Source: Notospermus geniculatus
Taxonomy: Eukaryota; Nemertea; Pilidiophora; Heteronemertea; Lineidae
Assembly: GCA_002633025.1 (NCBI GenBank)
Contig: NMRB01000396.1
Location: 277,986-341,985, forward strand
Length of the DNA stretch: 64,000 nucleotides
Reading direction: 5' to 3'
Shown here piece by piece: positions 59,451 to 64,000 of the stretch. The notes under the pieces are model-generated. The model saw only the letters and a list, made by a program, of their open reading frames with translations, was not told the DNA's origin and did not search any database. Each line of letters begins with the position of its first letter. The stretch's first letter is position 1. Position numbers and translations under genes: made by a program.

Positions 59451-60580
59451 TGAAAGAGACAGCCAGTTGTCAACAACATTACATCTTTCAGTTTAAAGTG
59501 AAAACAGTATGAATTGAAATCAGTTTTTTTCACTGAATAAACAGAGTATGTTTTGAAATTTGATCATGTCCATGTAGTTTGCATTTCAGCTGCTGAAGTC
59601 ATTTTTACTTTCGGAAATAGCTCACTTATTTGTATAAAAAGTCTACATGTAAGTAAAGGATGACTTCAATGAAAGATATTTCCCTCAAGATTTGATGGAA
59701 CTAAGTGCAATTCGGCCATTGATGTTATTATGTTAGCCATACAACATTGCATAGTCTATTAATCTTCCCAAAGACAATCAACTTCTTAACATGATTTCAG
59801 TACATTTCAAAATTGCTGGTTCGGAATCAGGATCTTGCCAGTTGAGTAGCTGAGAAGCAGTGAAGCTGAAAGGAATTAATTATTTTGTATTCTCTCTGGA
59901 TGTCATTTTTTTGTGAAATCTATAGTTGTATGTGATGTGAAACTTCATCGCTCATTTTGTAACTTTTTGTGGCATAAAACTGCAAAATAACAAGGATTGA
60001 TGCCGGTGCCATTCTTTTGGTCGTTGGATTGGGAAGGACTGCATTTATGACTAAGTTGATGCGATGTAACAGAAATACTTTATCAGGTGAAAATACGTGC
60101 AACTTTTTTGATAGTGAATTCAGTCAACAAAATGGAATGTGTTCCCTCTGTATTTTTCTAAAAAAATCAAACTAGACCCTGTGGAATGTAGATACTTGTG
60201 CGAATAAATGAAAAATTTAACATAAAATGTGCGAGTTGTATCACTTGCAGAACAGAAGCACCAAGAAAACTTATTCCAAGAAGCAAAGGAATAAGTTACA
60301 CCCAGAAATGCCAGCCGTGGAAGATAGGTGGCAGTAGCTGACGGTGGTGACCGAGTTCAATCTCCAACACATGAAAAGCTCTCCAAGCCTAACGGCGCGT
60401 ACAAGTTAGACCGGCGACAATGACAGCGCCAGACGATAGCAGCAGCTGATAACCATCATCATATAACATGAGATCTGATAGTCTGTTTATTTGACCATAA
60501 GAGTGCATGGATTGGAATAGAATAATACAGCAAACCAAAGCTCTTTACTCGAAATATGTGAGTCACATGTTACGAGTAAG

Positions 60581-60964
60581 ATTAGTGAGGTTTCGCAAAT
60601 CTGACGAAACACGAAGTACGAAATACGAAATTCAACTTCATTCCAGGACGTAATGTATTTCAGGAGATAGTTGGTACCACAAATATCGCCTGCCGCATGG
60701 GCGTCTTTTAGCGTATGGCGTTCGACCGATAAAGTTACGGTGTATGTTAAACTTTGAAATTTATCTTTCGTTTCTCCACACTTCGTATAAACATTCAAGA
60801 CACCCCACAACTCTCTCGGTCTTACATGATATGCTAAAAGACGCACTGGCAGCAGGGACATTTGTAGTACCAACCATCTCCAGAAATACATTAGGTCCTG
60901 GAAATGAAGTTGAGTTTCGTATTTCGTACTTCGGGTTTCGTCAGATTTGCGAAACCTCACTAAT
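60581..60964. mobile_element. Large foldback element (~384 bp, arms >=130 bp)
   Basis: The left arm begins ATTAGTGAGGTTTCGCAAAT. The right arm is its reverse complement and stays similar for more than 130 bases, including CGAAGTACGAAATACGAAA and GCGTCTTTTAGC. Confidence 0.8.
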
Positions 60965-61530
60965 ATGAAACCGTATGCAATACAAAACGATATTCTTGTA
61001 CGTAACCAAAGACAAGCCGTCAAGCTGTCTCGAGTTGTCCACAAAGATAATCCCCTATAAGCCCCATATAGGCCTAGAATGTGTTTGAGAACTGTTACAA
61101 GGCGATTGCGACAGCCAAAAGTTTCAACTTGGTCCTTTTTGTTTAACTTTGGTTCACACCACAGCTGGCTAATTAAACCTATTTTCAGTTTATGACAAGG
61201 TATAGGGCCTAGAAGGGAGTACATTGAGGGGAAACCATTATTATACGTGATCATACATCGGATTTATATCACTAGGCACTTACGATTATATTTCGGATTA
61301 AAATTTCTACATTAGTCCCGCTGTGAATTTCGAAAACTTGGTATAGGCCTACTTAGTGTGTTCAGAGCTGGATGCGGTTCATAATGTCAGGCCATTTTCC
61401 CAGGATGTTCACGTCCAATGATACACGCATCAAACGAGAGGATCTATTCTAATATTGGATATTGTCCTATGAAGCAATCAGGAGTCATCACAGCGGTATT
61501 GGCGTTGCGGTAAGAAGAGGTAAATATAGG

Positions 61531-61644
61531 GCCGTATTCTAGAAACTTCCTCAACTCTAAGGTTTATCTTTAGCTATTGTTTGCAAGGCAGAATACAAAA
61601 GCTTAAAGTGGACCTTAGAGTTAAGGAGGCTTCTAGAATACGGG
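61531..61644. mobile_element. Foldback element (family F, copy 2)
   Basis: GCCGTATTCTAGAAACTTCC and GGCTTCTAGAATACGGG are inverted ends, related to 35080-35192. Confidence 0.75.
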
Positions 61645-61649
61645 TCATA

Positions 61650-61773
61650 GAGTTTTCGCAAAGCCCCCGAAATGCCAACGCGAACACCAAACTCATTGTT
61701 CAATGCCAAGAATGAGCGCCGAACAAGAGGATAGACGTTCGCGTGGGCGTTTCGGGGGCTTTGCGAAAACTCT
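61650..61773. mobile_element. MITE-like element (family G, copy 1)
   Basis: The ends GAGTTTTCGCAAAGCCCCCG and CGGGGGCTTTGCGAAAACTC are perfect inverted repeats; the arms continue through AAATGCCAACGCGAAC. Confidence 0.85.
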
Positions 61774-61785
61774 CACTGATATAGA

Positions 61786-62024
61786 ATTTTTGCAAAGCCC
61801 CCGAAATGCCAACGCGAACACCAAACCCATTGTTCAATGCCACGAATGAGCACCGATCAAAAGGATAGTGCTGGCGGTTGATGCCTTATGCGAGAGTCCG
61901 TGGGTCCGAATCTGGAAGAAGGGCGTGATGACCTTCACCTTGGAAACCCGTTTATTTCTTATTTCAGATCAAAAGGATACAATGTAGATGTTGGCGTTGG
62001 CGTTTCGGGAGCTTTGCAAAAACT
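61786..62024. mobile_element. MITE-like element (family G, copy 2), interrupted
   Basis: It has the same arms as the element at 61650 (GCAAAGCCCCCGAAATGCCA and complement). The element is split by a 99-bp insert at 61868-61966, flanked by an exact 13-bp repeat. Confidence 0.8.
61868..61966 (+). mobile_element. SINE-like insert with 13-bp target-site duplication
   Basis: GATCAAAAGGATA occurs at 61855-61867 and again at 61967-61979, on either side of the insert. The insert contains GTGGGTCCGAATCTGG, a box-B-like tRNA motif, and ends TTTATTTCTTATTTCA. It is too short to be complete and lacks a poly(A) tail. Confidence 0.6.
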
Positions 62025-62105
62025 CGATTGCGTCGAGTTGTTTTCAACCACGTCAAATGACGGCCTATTTTTCCTCAGATGCAAATCAGGTTTGTCGATC
62101 CTCCC

Positions 62106-62140
62106 TTGGAGGAATTATACTGTCAGTATAATTCCTCCAA
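62106..62140. repeat. Perfect hairpin
   Basis: TTGGAGGAATTATAC and its exact reverse complement are separated by five bases. Confidence 0.85.
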
Positions 62141-63071
62141 GATCCTCCCAAGTGGTACCACGGTAGAAAAACCTGTCTTATGATAGAGTTGGCCTGGCGC
62201 CACCGTCAGATGTGACAGCACACCACAGGCGATATCACATGCGATCTGATCGCCACCAAGCAAAATCGGCTGTTGACGCCAGGTGTGCGCTGGATAGCGA
62301 TGCGTGTATCTTCTCTCCAGTAATGATCGCCCATTATCAAACAATACCAAAACCGTATCGCCTGGTTTGCATTCGCGATCAGTGGCTGGCGAGAAGATCG
62401 GTGGTGATCAGATCACTTGCGATATCGTCCTCACCTCGCATTGAAAATTTATTCCAAGACGTATAAAACATAAGATGAAAAAAAAGCAAGTCGATTGTTA
62501 GTGTCTCAGACATTGAAAGTTGTACGACTCGGCTTCGTCGCATGTTATCATACATACACATCGTGAGCATTTATACCTCAGGCTATGTAGACGTATATTA
62601 TCGTTTCCTCCGAAAACAGACGTAAATTTATTTTCTTTCCTTGGGGGTTCTGCATGCGTTGGTTTTTTCCCAGCCAACACGGAGTGAGGATCACATAAGT
62701 GGGCTCGATAATCGCACATCTAAATGAAGTGGTCCATGGACCATGAGCTCATCTGGGTGAATGTACCATAGAACAAATGACTAATGTCAAATCGAAATGT
62801 GTAACTGTACACAAGGTGTAGAATTCAATCAGGAACGTAGAATATACGTAACTGTTCGCAAGATGAACGAATCAATCGCCTGGGGGCACCCGGACCGCGC
62901 TTTGATAAAGACCACCGAGCAATATCTACCGCATACATGTAGTTTAATCCGCTTTGAAAAATTGAAATATAAGAGTGCGTTAATCACTTGAGAAATCACA
63001 ACAATCCGTTTTTTTTGTATCCATTAAACATGCGATTAGAATTTAATGGGCAGCGAATACAAAAAAGATTA

Positions 63072-63200
63072 GGGAGTTTTCGCAAAGGTCCCGAAACGCC
63101 AACGAGAACGTCTATCCTTTTGTTCGGTGCTCTCTTCGTGGCATCGAACAATGGGTTTGGCGGTCGCGTTGGCGTTTCGGGGGCTTTGCGAAAACTCCCT
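63072..63200. mobile_element. MITE-like element (family G, copy 3)
   Basis: GGGAGTTTTCGCAAAGGTCC and GGGGGCTTTGCGAAAACTCCC are imperfect inverted ends. The interior matches the reverse complement of copies 1 and 2 (GAACAATGGGTTTGG). Confidence 0.8.
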
Positions 63201-63471
63201 ATTGTTGTTTTTTTAACGCGTACGTGCATAACCCCACCTTGTTTCACAATACTTCAGTATGAGTGGGGGTGCGCAAATAAATATATCGTTTCTAACGGGC
63301 GCAAAGCGCAATGTCTTCACGGTTTCTAACGGGCGAAGACCATGAGGCCCTACCGAGAAATACATGAGAATTACCATTAGGGAATGTATCTAATTTTTTC
63401 TTTCATTTTCTTTTTACAGACTTTATCACCCCAAAATGATTATGTCAGGCAGAAGAAACTGAGAAAGCGCA

Positions 63472-64000
63472 ATGTCTTCACGGTTAGCAGTCAAGGGCGT
63501 CACCACTGTCCCAAGGCAGAGAGAGGTCCCGAGGAGGCGGGAATATTCTGACGTCCAGTTGCGGAATGTCCTAACTACGACGGGAGACGCCTACTCCGTA
63601 GCTCTGGCCAACTGTCGGGTGATGCCTGTACACCAGTTTCCATCGTATCTGAGTATAAATGGGAGTACGTACGATGGTGATACGTCGTCAGGGAGTGTCA
63701 GAAATCAAACTGTCGTCAATCCGGATTATCATCTTCAACAAATTGTTGTAAAAGGGAAAAGGATAGACAAACTTGGTACTCCCCTGCCACCGCCTTGTTC
63801 CCGGTCCAGTTCTGCGGGAGTGAGAGAGAGATTTGTAGTAAGTGCGCCGCCAAGTAGCCTTTCAATGTCAAGGTCAGAAGTCGCGCTGAAACTGTACAGG
63901 ATGAAGCAGGCGTTGATGAGAACCAGCGCGATACGATCACGGCAAAAGAGGACAGAGGCTGCATCAGCTGGCAGGCGATACTTCCGACCGAATATTACGA
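63472..64000 (+). CDS. Unrecognised protein, 5' part (runs off window)
   Basis: The frame opens at ATG 63472, with an in-frame TGA a few codons upstream, and stays open for all 176 codons to the edge. A 5' UTR exon probably begins at about 63421 after TTTCTTTTTACAG. The protein starts MSSRLAVKGVTTVPRQREV and is rich in Arg and Ser, with PLPPPCSRSSSAG and later MKQALMRTSAIRSRQKRTEA. No known domain, signal peptide or transmembrane segment is seen. A GTAAGT at 63838 could act as a donor, but the frame continues open past it. I do not recognise the family. Confidence 0.55.
   Translation, partial: MSSRLAVKGVTTVPRQREVPRRREYSDVQLRNVLTTTGDAYSVALANCRVMPVHQFPSYLSINGSTYDGDTSSGSVRNQTVVNPDYHLQQIVVKGKRIDKLGTPLPPPCSRSSSAGVRERFVVSAPPSSLSMSRSEVALKLYRMKQALMRTSAIRSRQKRTEAASAGRRYFRPNIT

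Larger units (their letters stand above)
59267..63471. other. SNIP1 3' flank and repeat-rich intergenic region
   Basis: No exon is supported. Contents: a direct repeat of GAATTAATTATTTTGTATTC (59388 and 59875), foldback elements at 60581-60964 and 61531-61644, three related elements at 61650-61773, 61786-62024 and 63072-63200, and a hairpin at 62106-62140. The 255-residue - strand frame at 60487-61254 spans a foldback and looks spurious. Confidence 0.6.

Noticed and set aside
60487-61254. 255-residue open frame on the - strand
   Set aside because: It overlaps the foldback at 60581-60964, has Trp/Cys/Leu-rich random-looking composition and no recognisable domain.

Overview
The window looks like an intron-rich animal nuclear genome. 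All genes carry GT-AG introns, and five of the seven can be read exon by exon as orthologues or clear members of animal families. The TACATGTA and AGGCCTAGGCCTA palindromes, the small introns and the very dense foldback repeats suggest a marine invertebrate, probably a deuterostome such as an echinoderm, hemichordate or cephalochordate. That placement is inference only. Short N runs and near-identical tandem copies of exon blocks indicate a draft assembly of a heterozygous genome.

Layout: (1) 1-5184, + strand, the 3' part of a Ser/Arg-rich nuclear-type protein gene that I do not recognise. (2) 5185-10328, a gene-free stretch filled with inverted-repeat (MITE-like) elements and a tandem hairpin array. 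(3) 10329-15714, - strand, an NT5DC1-type HAD nucleotidase in 11 recovered exons with one exon not found. (4) 16552-25585, - strand, an LRRC74-family leucine-rich-repeat gene whose exons join in phase without gaps. (5) 25586-30445, intergenic, with a cluster of four foldback elements built from ACATGTGTC motifs. (6) 30446-36013, + strand, a complete seven-exon gene for a secreted-then-membrane-anchored protein with four CCP/sushi modules. (7) 39183-54002 (upstream duplicate to 56116), - strand, a complete SMARCAD1-type SNF2 chromatin remodeller in 21 coding exons. (8) 57693-59266, + strand, SNIP1, head-to-head with SMARCAD1. (9) 59267-63471, repeats. (10) 63472 to the window end, + strand, an unrecognised open reading frame that runs off the edge.

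The genes do not form a pathway. SMARCAD1 and SNIP1 both act in the nucleus and face away from a shared upstream region of about 1.6 to 3.7 kb, which itself contains a duplicated ~400 bp block.

The most unusual material is structural: two exon-bearing near-tandem duplications in SMARCAD1, at least twenty foldback elements from a dozen or more families, an exact 13-bp target-site duplication around a tRNA-SINE-like insert inside a MITE, and two GC-AG introns whose use is supported by reading phase and homology. I found no convincing CRISPR, rRNA, complete tRNA or autonomous transposon gene.
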